64,000 nt of DNA from Rhodococcus rhodnii (GTDB taxonomy: Bacteria > Actinomycetota > Actinomycetes > Mycobacteriales > Pseudonocardiaceae). Under the pieces are notes generated by a model that saw nothing but the letters and a program-made list of their open reading frames with translations, searched no databases and was not told the origin of the DNA. The stretch lies in NCBI GenBank assembly GCA_000720375.1, contig JOAA01000036.1, positions 62,001 to 126,000 on the forward strand, written 5' to 3'. This document shows positions 53,113-61,199 of this stretch, piece by piece; within the stretch, counting starts at the first letter, position 1; every line of letters begins with the position of its first letter. A program made the translations under genes and the position numbers.

Positions 53113-54251
53113 CGAACTGTCCTTTCCTTGGTGGTGATGAGTGCCGATCCGACGGCGGCGACCGCCAGCGCCGCACCGCTGTAGGTGAACGCGTCGGCGA
53201 TGCCGATGGTCTGGACGAGGGGATGCACGGCCAGCGGCGAGAGGAACTGGCCGAAGAAGATGCCCGCGACAAGTCCACTGAGGACTCTCCCGCGCCGCGC
53301 CGGGTGCGCGAGGTCAGCCAGGCGCAGGTTCAAGTTCGGGACGACGAGTCCGACACCGGCACCACCGACGAGCAGCCCGATCACGACGAGGACGACATTG
53401 CCGGCCGTGCCGATCAGCAGCCATCCCACACCGAGCGCCAGCACGCTCGCCGTAGTGATCATGGTGGGACTCAATCGGTTACGCGTGCGAGGGAAGGCAA
53501 GCGCGCCAATGACTCCAGTCACTGTGCTGCCCGCGACCACAGCGCCGGTGAGTGCCGGGCCCACCCCGAAGTCGGCCAGCAGAAAGGGAAGTTGCGTCGG
53601 TGCCATGTAGAAGACAAGCGTCGCAACGAGAGCCAACGCGTAGATCCCGAAGATCCGCTGCTGCTGTTCCGATTTCGCCGACACCGCGACCCCGCTGGCT
53701 GTTCTCGGCCTTTCCGGTACGGCGAGAATCGCGAAGGGCACGATGAGCGCCGCGAAGGCGTAGATCCAGAACGGTGCCTTCCAGTCCACGGCGGCCAGCA
53801 GACCCGCCAACGGCAGGAATATCACTCCGCCAAGGCTGGCGAAGGCCTGTTGCAGGCCGAGGAACGAGGCTCGTCGCGGGCCGTCGAACCAATCGGTGAT
53901 CATCGCGCTGACGGCCGTCATGATCCCGCCGACCGCCGCGCCGAGCAGTGCTCTGGTAGCCAGCAGGACGTACAGGTCGTCGACGAAGTAACCCGCAGTG
54001 CCCGCGAGTGCGTACAGAACGAGGCTGCCGACCAGTAACGGTCGTCGTCCGAGACGGTCCGCGACCGTTCCCGCCAGGGGTGCGCTCATCGCGATCGCGA
54101 GCGATGTGACGGTCAGGGCAAGCCGGACCAGGACGTCCGAGTCCGGGAAGACCGTGGTCATCGCGGGCAGGCTCGGCGCGATGATCGCCGCCGCCATGAT
54201 CGTCAACATCGCTGCTGCCAGCAACGTTGCTCTGGCTGTCCGTGTCGGCAT
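53109..54251 (-). CDS. MFS transporter, 12 spans
   Basis: This 380-residue protein has about 12 membrane spans and the MFS loop motif between spans 2 and 3 (GTVADRLGRRPLLVG). Residues APTQLPFLLAD and the second-half PARRGRVLSGL match the drug:proton antiporter (bcr/CflA-DHA1) style. The coupled Dabb and SnoaL genes suggest export of an aromatic or polyketide-like compound. It is divergent from the cupredoxin gene, with an inverted CCTA/TAGG element in the gap at 54337-54353. Confidence 0.85.
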   Translation of the reverse strand: MPTRTARATLLAAAMLTIMAAAIIAPSLPAMTTVFPDSDVLVRLALTVTSLAIAMSAPLAGTVADRLGRRPLLVGSLVLYALAGTAGYFVDDLYVLLATRALLGAAVGGIMTAVSAMITDWFDGPRRASFLGLQQAFASLGGVIFLPLAGLLAAVDWKAPFWIYAFAALIVPFAILAVPERPRTASGVAVSAKSEQQQRIFGIYALALVATLVFYMAPTQLPFLLADFGVGPALTGAVVAGSTVTGVIGALAFPRTRNRLSPTMITTASVLALGVGWLLIGTAGNVVLVVIGLLVGGAGVGLVVPNLNLRLADLAHPARRGRVLSGLVAGIFFGQFLSPLAVHPLVQTIGIADAFTYSGAALAVAAVGSALITTKERTVR

Positions 54252-54401
54252 CGTGCCTCCTCCCGTCCGTGGTGACGGGATCGAGATTCGCAGCGGTGCC
54301 GCAGTGGTCGCGTCGGTGAAAGTTGCCTATTCGCTGCCTACGTACGACATAGGTGGTTTTCGCCGACGCGAGCGCGCGCGTGCTGGCACGAGCCTGTGAG
54401 C

Positions 54402-55124
54402 ATGGAAAACAAGCAGATTGCTCAGGGCGCGCTCGTCGTGCTCGCAGTAGGTCAGCTCATCACCTACGGGGTGCTGAGTGGTCAGCCCAACATCGGCATG
54501 ATGGCCGTCGCGGCCGTTCCATTAGTCGCCGCCGCGCTGCTACAAACGCGACGAAGGTGGGTCGCCGTGACGGCGGTGCTCGTCGCGGTCGCGTCTGTGA
54601 TCGGCAGCGGGATCGGCGCGCTGTCGTTCGACCTGGTCCGTCCCGGATCGGTCGGCCCGTTCGCCGTCGCTGTCGTGCAGCTTCTCGCCGCTGGTGTGGC
54701 GATCGCTTTTCTCCGGCCGTTCAGCGTACGGGCGGGTCTGGCAGCCGGGGTGGTGGTCAGTGCGGTGGCCGGTCTCGGCATCGCGCTGGCGCTGGGGCAG
54801 ACCGACGACACGGGCAGGCTGACCGCAGACCAGCTCGCCAAGGTGCCGACCGTGACCATGGTCAACTACCGGTTCGAGCCCGCGCAGTTGAAGGTGCAGT
54901 CCGGGCAACCGGTCGCGTTCCGGTTCGTCAACACCAGCGGGGACGACCACGACTTCGTGATCGACCAGCTGGGCGTGAACGTGAGTGTCCCGAGTGGACG
55001 GACGCGGGTCGCCGTCGTCGATGTGCCGGCGGGCACGTACGCGCTGCACTGCTCGATGAGCGATCACCGCGAGTCCGGGATGGTCGGCCGTCTCACGGTG
55101 GACGGACAGCACCACCATGGCTGA
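54402..55124 (+). CDS. Membrane protein with C-terminal cupredoxin domain
   Basis: The 240-residue protein has four or five N-terminal membrane spans and an extracytoplasmic type 1 copper domain: VNYRFEPAQLKVQSGQPVAF, then FVNTSGDDHDFVIDQL (His ligand) and ALHCSMSDHRESGM (Cys, His, Met ligands). It may shuttle electrons or copper at the membrane. It overlaps the multicopper oxidase start by eight bases, so the two act together. Starts at 54402 (ATG) or 54396 (GTG) are both possible. Confidence 0.8.
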   Translation: MENKQIAQGALVVLAVGQLITYGVLSGQPNIGMMAVAAVPLVAAALLQTRRRWVAVTAVLVAVASVIGSGIGALSFDLVRPGSVGPFAVAVVQLLAAGVAIAFLRPFSVRAGLAAGVVVSAVAGLGIALALGQTDDTGRLTADQLAKVPTVTMVNYRFEPAQLKVQSGQPVAFRFVNTSGDDHDFVIDQLGVNVSVPSGRTRVAVVDVPAGTYALHCSMSDHRESGMVGRLTVDGQHHHG

Positions 55125-56361
55125 GATATCCCGCAGAGCCGTCCTTTTCGGCGTCGGTGGACTGCTCGCCGCGGGCAGTGTCGCGATTCCGGTCATCCGA
55201 GGACTCTCGAGCCTGCCTGACGGGCCGGAACTCCCGCAGCCGCAACCGCTTTCGGAGCCGTACGAGCTGGTCGCGACGCCGTCGGGTTACTCGGGCCAGT
55301 TTCCCGGGCCACTGCTTCGAGTCCGGGAGGGCGACCGCGTCCAATTGGCGTTCCGCAACGGGCTCGACTCCCCGACCAGCCTGCACATCCACGGCCTGCC
55401 ACTCTCGCCCGCGGTCGACGCGCCGCTCGCGCACCTCAAGCCGGGCGAGACCGACCACCGCGACTTCACCATCCCGCCAGGCACAGCGGGCACCTACTGG
55501 TACCACCCGCACGCGCACGGAGACGTCGAACGACAGCTGCTGATGGGCCTGGCCGGACCGATCATCGTGGACGACGGCCGGATCGACGCGGACGACCGGC
55601 TGCTGATGATCACCAAGGATCTACAGGTCAACGGCGTCGCACGGCCTGTGATCACGCCGCGCTCCGGCCGTGTCCGGCTCCGGCTGATCAACGCGACGGC
55701 GGCGGACACACTGCTGCTGGGTGTCCTCAGTGGAAGCTCTCGGCAGACGTTCCATCTCATCGCCACCGACGGCGGACTGATCGAGAACCCGGTGGCGCTC
55801 ACCGAAATCCTGCTCACCCCGGGCGAACGGGCTGAGATCCTGGTGGACGCCACCAGTGCCGGTCGGCTCGAACTGCGGGCGCTGCCGTATTCGGTCTATG
55901 GGCCTGGCGGTGCGCAGAGCGACGATCGGTTGCTGGCGAGTCTCAACGTGCCCGCCGGTCTCGCCCCGATCCCGTTGCCCGGGTCGATGCGAAAGATCGA
56001 CACGCCTGCGGGTTCACGTACCCGTCGGCTGGTGTTGAACGGTCACGGGGACAGCATGTTCACGATCAACGGCCGTACTTTCGACCACAACAGGGTGGAC
56101 ATGCAGGTCGCCTCCGGCACAACGGAGGTTTGGGAGCTCGTCAACGAACACACCATGGACCACCCGTTCCACCTGCACAGCTACTCGTTCCAGGTGGTCG
56201 ACGCGCCTTTCCGGGCGTGGCGGGACACCGTCAACGTGCCACCTGGGTCAACCGTGCGGATCGTCGTTCCGTTCCACGGCCCGCCTGGCCGCACGGTCTA
56301 CCACTGTCACATCGCGTCCCATGAGGACCTCGGGATGATGGGAATCCTCGAGGTCACCTAG
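55117..56361 (+). CDS. Secreted multicopper oxidase
   Basis: A twin-arginine signal (SRRAVLFGVGGLLAAG) precedes a laccase-type enzyme. All four copper motifs are present: LHIHGLP and WYHPHAHG in the first domain, HPFHLHSY and YHCHIASHEDLGMMG near the C-terminus, giving the trinuclear and type 1 sites with an axial methionine. The 414-residue length fits a compact three-domain (CueO/SpoA-like) oxidase. It probably oxidises Cu(I) or phenolics outside the cell and receives copper or electrons from the coupled cupredoxin. Confidence 0.9.
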   Translation: MAEISRRAVLFGVGGLLAAGSVAIPVIRGLSSLPDGPELPQPQPLSEPYELVATPSGYSGQFPGPLLRVREGDRVQLAFRNGLDSPTSLHIHGLPLSPAVDAPLAHLKPGETDHRDFTIPPGTAGTYWYHPHAHGDVERQLLMGLAGPIIVDDGRIDADDRLLMITKDLQVNGVARPVITPRSGRVRLRLINATAADTLLLGVLSGSSRQTFHLIATDGGLIENPVALTEILLTPGERAEILVDATSAGRLELRALPYSVYGPGGAQSDDRLLASLNVPAGLAPIPLPGSMRKIDTPAGSRTRRLVLNGHGDSMFTINGRTFDHNRVDMQVASGTTEVWELVNEHTMDHPFHLHSYSFQVVDAPFRAWRDTVNVPPGSTVRIVVPFHGPPGRTVYHCHIASHEDLGMMGILEVT

Positions 56362-56914
56362 GCCAGCTGTAGTCATAGCTCAGGGAGAACGTGCGGGCGA
56401 TCCAGTCCTCGATCGGCTCTCCTGGTGCTCGTCTTGCGGCAGTGTCGAAGACCTCCGCCCGCACCACCACCAACTCCGCGGAACAGTCGACGGCGCTGAT
56501 CAGCATGCCTGCCCGGAAAGCGAGGTCGTGCACCTCGCTGTACATCCAGGCTGGCCGGAACCCCATGTTCAGGTAGGGACGGTCGTCGACGTCACCCGCG
56601 CCGATCAGGAGGCGCCCGGTGTAGTCCACCGCGATGTCCAGTTCTCGATAGTGCCATTCTGGGTAATCGCCGTCCAGCGGTTGGACACCGCCGAGCTTGC
56701 GCGGCTCCCCCTCCGACCCCACCACGAGATCCCGCAGCCTGAGCTGCCCATCGAGAACGGCGTACCGGCAGATGTGACCGCGCCAGCACGCAGTATGGAT
56801 CCATCTCGGCTCAAGGCCATGCCTGCCTGGGTCGAAAAGGCCAGTACCGTCGACCGCGGTCACCGCGAACCATGTGTCCCCGAACAGCACCTCATCAGGC
56901 ATCTGCGCTGTCAC
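56354..56914 (-). CDS. Hypothetical protein, 186 aa
   Basis: The protein is soluble, with alternating strands and aromatic residues (RWIHTACWRGHICRYAVLDG, YPEWHYRELDIAVDYTGRLL, RPAWMYSEVHDL). I see no catalytic motif and do not recognise the family; a small beta-rich fold is likely. It is convergent with the multicopper oxidase (8-base overlap). Good codon bias supports coding. Confidence 0.6.
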   Translation of the reverse strand: MTAQMPDEVLFGDTWFAVTAVDGTGLFDPGRHGLEPRWIHTACWRGHICRYAVLDGQLRLRDLVVGSEGEPRKLGGVQPLDGDYPEWHYRELDIAVDYTGRLLIGAGDVDDRPYLNMGFRPAWMYSEVHDLAFRAGMLISAVDCSAELVVVRAEVFDTAARRAPGEPIEDWIARTFSLSYDYSWPR

Positions 56915-56923
56915 AGCGGAACA

Positions 56924-57589
56924 CTATTTGGCCGAGCCGCCTGTGGCCAGACGCATCAGATCCGAGTCGAGGTCGATGGACAGCTCCGTGCCGCCCGCGC
57001 TGCCGAACTCGTGCTGGTAGTTCTGCCACGACTCGCCCCTGACCTGCTTGGCGAAGCCGCTTTCCATCAGCAGCAACAACTCGAACGCCGCACGGTCGAT
57101 GCGCTTGGTCAGCGCCGGGTCGCTCCAGTCCTCAGTGGACGCGAACAACGACGTCGGCACGGCCGTGGTCCGCATGAACGCGAACAACCCGCGCAACTGC
57201 TCGTCCACCACCAAGGCGTGCCGGGCGGTTCCGGCGGTCGCGGCGAGGACGATCGGCTTGGCGATGAGCAGGTCGTTGTCCAGGATCTGGAAGAACGACG
57301 TGAACAGACCACTCGCCCCGGCCTTGTAGACCGGCGTGCTGACGATCAGGCCGTCGGCCTCGCCGAGCGCTTCGATCGCCTTGGTCAGGCGAGGTCCGGT
57401 CAGCTGCGACACCAACGCCGTGGTGATTTCTGTTGCCAGCTCACGCAAGTCGATCACCCGAAGCTCGACTGAGTGCTTACGCTCCCCCGCCAACGCGGCC
57501 ACGCGCTGAGCGACGCGGTCGGCAAGCAACCGGGTCGACGACGGATCGCTGGTTCCGGCGGAAACAGCGACGACCTTGAAAGTGCTCAT
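56924..57589 (-). CDS. NADPH-dependent FMN reductase, CE1759 type
   Basis: The 221-residue flavodoxin-like protein starts FKVVAVSAGTSDPSSTRLLA, the FMN-phosphate loop, and has GLIVSTPVYKAGASGLFTSF as the second flavin-binding segment. It supplies reduced FMN to a luciferase-like monooxygenase. The gene overlaps the MarR stop by four bases, in the operon LLM-MarR-FMN reductase. The LLM/CE1759 partnership is a known two-component arrangement. Confidence 0.82.
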   Translation of the reverse strand: MSTFKVVAVSAGTSDPSSTRLLADRVAQRVAALAGERKHSVELRVIDLRELATEITTALVSQLTGPRLTKAIEALGEADGLIVSTPVYKAGASGLFTSFFQILDNDLLIAKPIVLAATAGTARHALVVDEQLRGLFAFMRTTAVPTSLFASTEDWSDPALTKRIDRAAFELLLLMESGFAKQVRGESWQNYQHEFGSAGGTELSIDLDSDLMRLATGGSAK

Positions 57590-58029
57590 GATTCCCCCGC
57601 CAGTTTCTTGCAGATTGCTTCGAGTTGCCTGAGTTCCTCGGCGCTGACCCGCGTGGTGACCGCGCGGGCGACGTCACGGGCGTGTTTGCGGCCGATGTCC
57701 TGCTGCACTTTGCGGCCGGTGTCCGTCAGCGCCAGGCGTACGCCGCGGCCGTCTTCCGGGGCGGCCAGCCGCTCCACGAACCCGCGCTCGACCAGCCTGT
57801 CGACCATTCGTGACAGTGCGGGTTGGCTGAGCAGGAGGTGCTTGTGCAGCTCGCCGATCCGCAAGGGCTCTGGGCACTTGGACAACGTGTAGAGCACGTC
57901 GTACTCGCGCATCGACGCCTCCTGCCAGATGTTCTGGGCGGCGAAGTCCCGCGTCAACGTCGCGTAGGCGGTCATCAAGGCCTCCCACGCGGCGTTGGCG
58001 GTCTTTTTCGTGCTCCCGGTCATGTTCAC
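57586..58029 (-). CDS. MarR-family regulator in the luciferase-like operon
   Basis: The 147-residue protein carries the MarR fold (LRIGELHKHLLLSQPALSRM; then VDRLVERGFVERLAAPEDGRGVRLAL). It sits between the LLM oxidoreductase and FMN reductase genes, coupled to both by four-base overlaps. It likely represses the operon through the ATGC/GCAT element at 59263-59274. Confidence 0.84.
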   Translation of the reverse strand: MNMTGSTKKTANAAWEALMTAYATLTRDFAAQNIWQEASMREYDVLYTLSKCPEPLRIGELHKHLLLSQPALSRMVDRLVERGFVERLAAPEDGRGVRLALTDTGRKVQQDIGRKHARDVARAVTTRVSAEELRQLEAICKKLAGES

Positions 58030-59213
58030 AGCGCTGGGTAGCTGGCCTCGACGGCCGGGTCGCTGTCCTGGTACGGCGACGCGCCGGTGACGTTGTCGCC
58101 GCGGTTGGCGTTCGGACGTGGCTGGCGCGGCGGGTTGTCGCCGTACTTCGCCTTCACCAGGCTCTGGTGCGTCGGCGCGTCCGGCACCTCCGGGTCACGC
58201 TTGGCCTCCAGTTCCTTGCGCAGCACCGGAACGACCTCGCCGCCGAGCAGTTCGAGCTGGTCGAGCACGGTGCCAAGCGGCAGGCCCGCGTGGTCCATCA
58301 GCCACAGCTGGCGCTGGTAGTCGCCGAAGTACTCGCGGAAGGTCAGCGTCTTGTCGATGACCTCCTGCGGGCTGCCCACCGACAGCGGCGTCATCCGCAT
58401 GAAGTCCTCCATCGTCGGGCCGTGGCCGTAGACCGGGGCCTCGTTGAAGTACGGACGGAACTGCTTGACCGCGTCCTGCGAGTTCTTGGCGATGAACGCC
58501 TGACCGCCGAGGCCGACGATGGCCTGCTTCTCGGTGCCGTGGCCGTAGTGCGCGTAACGCTGCCGGTAGAAGTTGATCAGCCGGATGTAGTGCTCCTTCG
58601 GCCAGAAGATGTTGTTGGCGAAGAAGCCGTTGCCGTAGAACGCGGCCTGCTCGGCGATCTCCGGGGTGCGGATCGAGCCGTGCCACACGAACGGCGGCAC
58701 GTCGTCCAGCGGGCGCGGGACCGCGGTGAAGCCCTGCAGCGGCGTGCGGAACTTGCCTTCGAAGTCGACCACGTCCTCGCGCCACAACCGGTGCAGCAGG
58801 TTGTAGTTCTCCAGCGCCAACGGCAGGCCGTTGCGGATGTCCTGGCCGAACCACGGGTACACCGGCGCGGTGTTGCCGCGGCCGAGCATCAGGTCGACGC
58901 GGCCCTTCGACAGGTGCTGGAGCATCGCGTACTCCTCGGCGATGCGCACCGGGTCATTGGTCGTGATCAGCGTGGTCGCCGTGGTCACGACCAGCCGCTT
59001 GGTGGTCGCCGCGATGTACGAGAGCAAGGTCGTCGGCGACGACGAGAAGAACGGCGGGTTGTGGTGCTCGCCGATGGCGAACACATCGAGCCCGACCTCC
59101 TCGGTCTTCTGGGCGATCCGCACGATGGCGTCGATCCGCTCCGCCTCGCTCGGGGTCTCGCCCGACACCGGGTCCCGCGTGATGTCGCTGACCGAGAACA
59201 CTCCGAACTGCAT
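58026..59213 (-). CDS. LLM-class flavin-dependent monooxygenase, CE1758 type
   Basis: The 395-residue luciferase-like TIM barrel begins MQFGVFSVSDITRDP and has IGEHHNPPFFSSSPTTLLSY, LMLGRGNTAPVYPWFG, and FVWHGSIRTPEIAEQAA, all standard in LLM flavin monooxygenases. It uses reduced FMN made by the coupled reductase to oxygenate an unknown substrate. ATG 59213 follows a GGAGGAG site. The C-terminal tail is Pro/Asn-rich and not conserved. Confidence 0.86.
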   Translation of the reverse strand: MQFGVFSVSDITRDPVSGETPSEAERIDAIVRIAQKTEEVGLDVFAIGEHHNPPFFSSSPTTLLSYIAATTKRLVVTTATTLITTNDPVRIAEEYAMLQHLSKGRVDLMLGRGNTAPVYPWFGQDIRNGLPLALENYNLLHRLWREDVVDFEGKFRTPLQGFTAVPRPLDDVPPFVWHGSIRTPEIAEQAAFYGNGFFANNIFWPKEHYIRLINFYRQRYAHYGHGTEKQAIVGLGGQAFIAKNSQDAVKQFRPYFNEAPVYGHGPTMEDFMRMTPLSVGSPQEVIDKTLTFREYFGDYQRQLWLMDHAGLPLGTVLDQLELLGGEVVPVLRKELEAKRDPEVPDAPTHQSLVKAKYGDNPPRQPRPNANRGDNVTGASPYQDSDPAVEASYPAL

Positions 59214-59262
59214 GACTCCTCCACATCTTCGCCGCTCCTGGCCTCGCCAGTGCGCCAAGTAT

Positions 59263-59277
59263 ATGCGTTTGCATGCA
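59263..59277. promoter_or_regulatory. MarR-type operator candidate before the LLM operon
   Basis: ATGCGTTTGCAT (59263-59274, arms ATGC/GCAT) overlaps the perfect palindrome TGCATGCA (59270-59277) about 50 bases before the LLM start. It is a plausible site for the operon's own MarR regulator. The element sits in the 102-base gap between the LLM gene and the sigma factor gene. Confidence 0.4.
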
Positions 59278-59315
59278 GTTGAACAGGTACTTGCCTCGGC
59301 AAATTCCCGCCGTGA

Positions 59316-60197
59316 TCAGCGGCACAGGGACGTCTCGTGCTCCATGTGGGAGAGCTTCTCGGGGTTGCGCACGGCGTAGAGGCCGGTGATCAGGCCGTCG
59401 TCGATCCGCAGCGCCACCACGCTGTCCAGCTCGCCGTTCAGCCGGAAAATCAGCGCCGGATAGCCGTTGACCTGCACCGACTGCAAGGTCAGCACCGCAC
59501 CGACCCGGTCCAGCCCGACGGCCAGCAGCCGCGCGACGCGGTCGGCCCCGACGATCGGCCGCAGCACTGCCTGCTTGATACCGCCGCCATCACCCATCAT
59601 CACGACGTCGGGCGCGAGGATGTCGAACAGCTCCTGCAGGTCACCGGTCTCCACCGCCCGCTGGAACGCGTCCATCGCGCCTTGGGCCTCCTTGGGGGAA
59701 GCGACCCCACGCGGGCGGCGCGCGGCGACGTGGGCCCGCGCGCGGTGGGCGATCTGACGGACCGCGGCCGAGGTCTTGTCGACGGCTTGCGCGATCTCGT
59801 CGTAGTCGAAGTCGAACACGTCACGCAGCACGAACACCGCGCGCTCGGTCGGCGTGAGCGTTTCCAGGACCAGCATCATCGCCATCGAGACGCTGTCGGC
59901 CAGCTCGATGTCCTCGGCCACATCCGGCGAGGTCAGCAACGGCTCGGGCAGCCAAGGGCCGACGTAGGACTCCTTACGGCGGCCGAGCGTGCGCAGCCGG
60001 GTGAGCGCCTGGCGGGTGGTGATCCGGACCAGGTAGGCGCGGTTGTCCCGGACGGTGTCGAGATCGACGCCCACCCAGCGCAGCCAGGTCTCCTGCAGGA
60101 CGTCCTCCGCGTCGGCCGCCGAGCCGAGCATCTCGTAGGCAACCGTGAACAGCAGGTTGCGATGGGTCACGAAGGCCTCGGTCGCGGGGTCCGGCAT
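59316..60197 (-). CDS. sigJ: ECF41-type sigma factor with SnoaL-like C-terminal domain (SigJ)
   Basis: The 293-residue protein has sigma region 2 (ATEAFVTHRNLLFTVAYEML; AEDVLQETWLRWV), region 4 (LTPTERAVFVLRDVFDFDYD; EIAQAVDKTSAAVRQIAHRA) and a C-terminal NTF2/SnoaL domain from about residue 165. There is no anti-sigma gene; in ECF41 proteins the SnoaL domain controls activity. ATG 60197 has a GAGGAG site. It faces the carboxymuconolactone decarboxylase gene, and consensus-like ECF41 promoters point both ways, as expected for autoregulation and a dedicated target. Confidence 0.88.
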   Translation of the reverse strand: MPDPATEAFVTHRNLLFTVAYEMLGSAADAEDVLQETWLRWVGVDLDTVRDNRAYLVRITTRQALTRLRTLGRRKESYVGPWLPEPLLTSPDVAEDIELADSVSMAMMLVLETLTPTERAVFVLRDVFDFDYDEIAQAVDKTSAAVRQIAHRARAHVAARRPRGVASPKEAQGAMDAFQRAVETGDLQELFDILAPDVVMMGDGGGIKQAVLRPIVGADRVARLLAVGLDRVGAVLTLQSVQVNGYPALIFRLNGELDSVVALRIDDGLITGLYAVRNPEKLSHMEHETSLCR

Positions 60198-60227
60198 GGG
60201 CCTGCTCCTCTCATCCGTCGCCCACCA

Positions 60228-60254
60228 GACGCCGCTCGAGCCGGTTTTGTGACT
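60228..60254 (-). promoter_or_regulatory. ECF41-like promoter of sigJ
   Basis: On the minus strand, AGTCACA (60254-60248) is followed by exactly 16 bases and CGTC (60231-60228), matching the ECF41 consensus TGTCACA-N16-CGTC at all but the first base. Transcription would begin about 20 bases before the sigJ start. Confidence 0.65.
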
Positions 60255-60288
60255 CGGCAGCCGTGTGGTCCACGTCACCTCGCCGGGC

Positions 60289-60315
60289 TGTCACAGGATC
60301 CGGGCGGCCGGCATC
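60289..60315 (+). promoter_or_regulatory. ECF41-like promoter of the CMD gene
   Basis: TGTCACA (60289-60295) is followed by 16 bases and CATC (60312-60315), one mismatch from the ECF41 -10 CGTC. Both this and the sigJ promoter continue C-x-TCTGGTG past the -10, a shared extension that strengthens the pairing. Confidence 0.65.
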
Positions 60316-60357
60316 TGGTGTTCGACCCAATACAGCAGACGAAGTGAGGACGACACC

Positions 60358-60843
60358 ATGGAAGCCCGAATCAACCTGATGGCCAACGAACTCGCGGGCA
60401 AGTTCGGCAAGCGGTTCGCCAACGCCAGCACGGTGATCACCGAGTCGCCGCTGCCGAAGGCGACGCAGGAACTGGTGTCACTGCGCGCGAGCCAGATCAA
60501 CGGCTGCGGCTTCTGCACCGACATGCACACCAAGGACGCGGCGGCGGCTGGGGAAACCGCGGTCCGGCTGAACCTGGTCGCCGCGTGGCGCGAGGCGACC
60601 GTGTTCACCGAGGCTGAGCGGGCCGCACTGGCGTTCACCGAGGAAGGCACCCGGATCGCCGACACCCACCATGGCGTGTCGGACGAGACGTGGGCCCAGG
60701 TCCGCAAGCACTACGACGACGACCAGATCGCCGCGCTGGTGTGCCTGGTCGGCATGATCAACGCGGCCAACCGGATGAACGTGATCGCGCGGACCCCGGC
60801 GGGTTCCTACGAGCCGGGCATGTTCGACAGCTACAAGAACTGA
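60358..60843 (+). CDS. Carboxymuconolactone decarboxylase/AhpD-like protein
   Basis: The 161-residue alkylhydroperoxidase-like protein has the redox motif INGCGFCTDMHTKDA (CxxC with nearby histidine) and the all-helical CMD fold. It is the classical target gene class next to ECF41 sigma factors and likely acts in peroxide or thiol stress. ATG 60358 was chosen; the GAAGTGAGGA site is upstream. A strong hairpin terminator follows directly. Confidence 0.88.
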   Translation: MEARINLMANELAGKFGKRFANASTVITESPLPKATQELVSLRASQINGCGFCTDMHTKDAAAAGETAVRLNLVAAWREATVFTEAERAALAFTEEGTRIADTHHGVSDETWAQVRKHYDDDQIAALVCLVGMINAANRMNVIARTPAGSYEPGMFDSYKN

Positions 60844-60849
60844 AGAACC

Positions 60850-60883
60850 AAGAATGCCCGGGGACGTTTCCCCGGGCATTCTT
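60850..60883. terminator. Bidirectional intrinsic terminator
   Basis: AAGAATGCCCGGGGA (60850-60864) and its perfect complement (60869-60883) form a 15-bp stem with a 4-nt loop CGTT between the convergent CMD and 76-residue genes. It can serve both strands, although T-runs after the stem are short. Confidence 0.8.
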
Positions 60884-60893
60884 CATCGCTTGT

Positions 60894-61124
60894 TCACTTG
60901 GCGGCGGCGTCGAGTTCGTTGAGCGCCGCGGCGAGCCGGAAGTACTTGTTGGTGCCGAGATCGCGCACGGTCTTGATGCCGAAGGCCGCGTCCAGCTTCT
61001 CCGCGTCGCCTTCACTCACCCCGGAAAGCGCGGCGACCGGCGCGTCCAGCACCTCCGCGACACTCTTGTCCTCGTAGGCCTTGTCGAGCTGCTTGGCCAG
61101 ATCGGCGGAGATCGCCATGGTCAT
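60894..61124 (-). CDS. Small helix-hairpin-like protein, 76 aa
   Basis: The acidic protein reads ALSGVSEGDAEKLDAAFGIK followed by TVRDLGTNKYFRLAAALNEL, a helix-hairpin-helix-like pattern (GVSEGDAEKL, residues 35-44) often used in nucleic-acid or protein binding. I know no specific function. The MTMAIS start at 61124 has an AGGAG site. It is isolated between terminator and lipoprotein gene. Confidence 0.65.
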   Translation of the reverse strand: MTMAISADLAKQLDKAYEDKSVAEVLDAPVAALSGVSEGDAEKLDAAFGIKTVRDLGTNKYFRLAAALNELDAAAK

Positions 61125-61199
61125 GCTCCTATCAGTGGGGGACCGTCGAGCAGAACGGCGCCATCGTAGCGACCCTCCACTGTGGACTCATACCAGCCG

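Noticed and set aside
54337..54353. CCTA...TAGG inverted element between MFS and cupredoxin genes as copper-regulator site
   Set aside because: Arms are only four bases and do not match a copper-regulator pattern I can name; kept only as a note.
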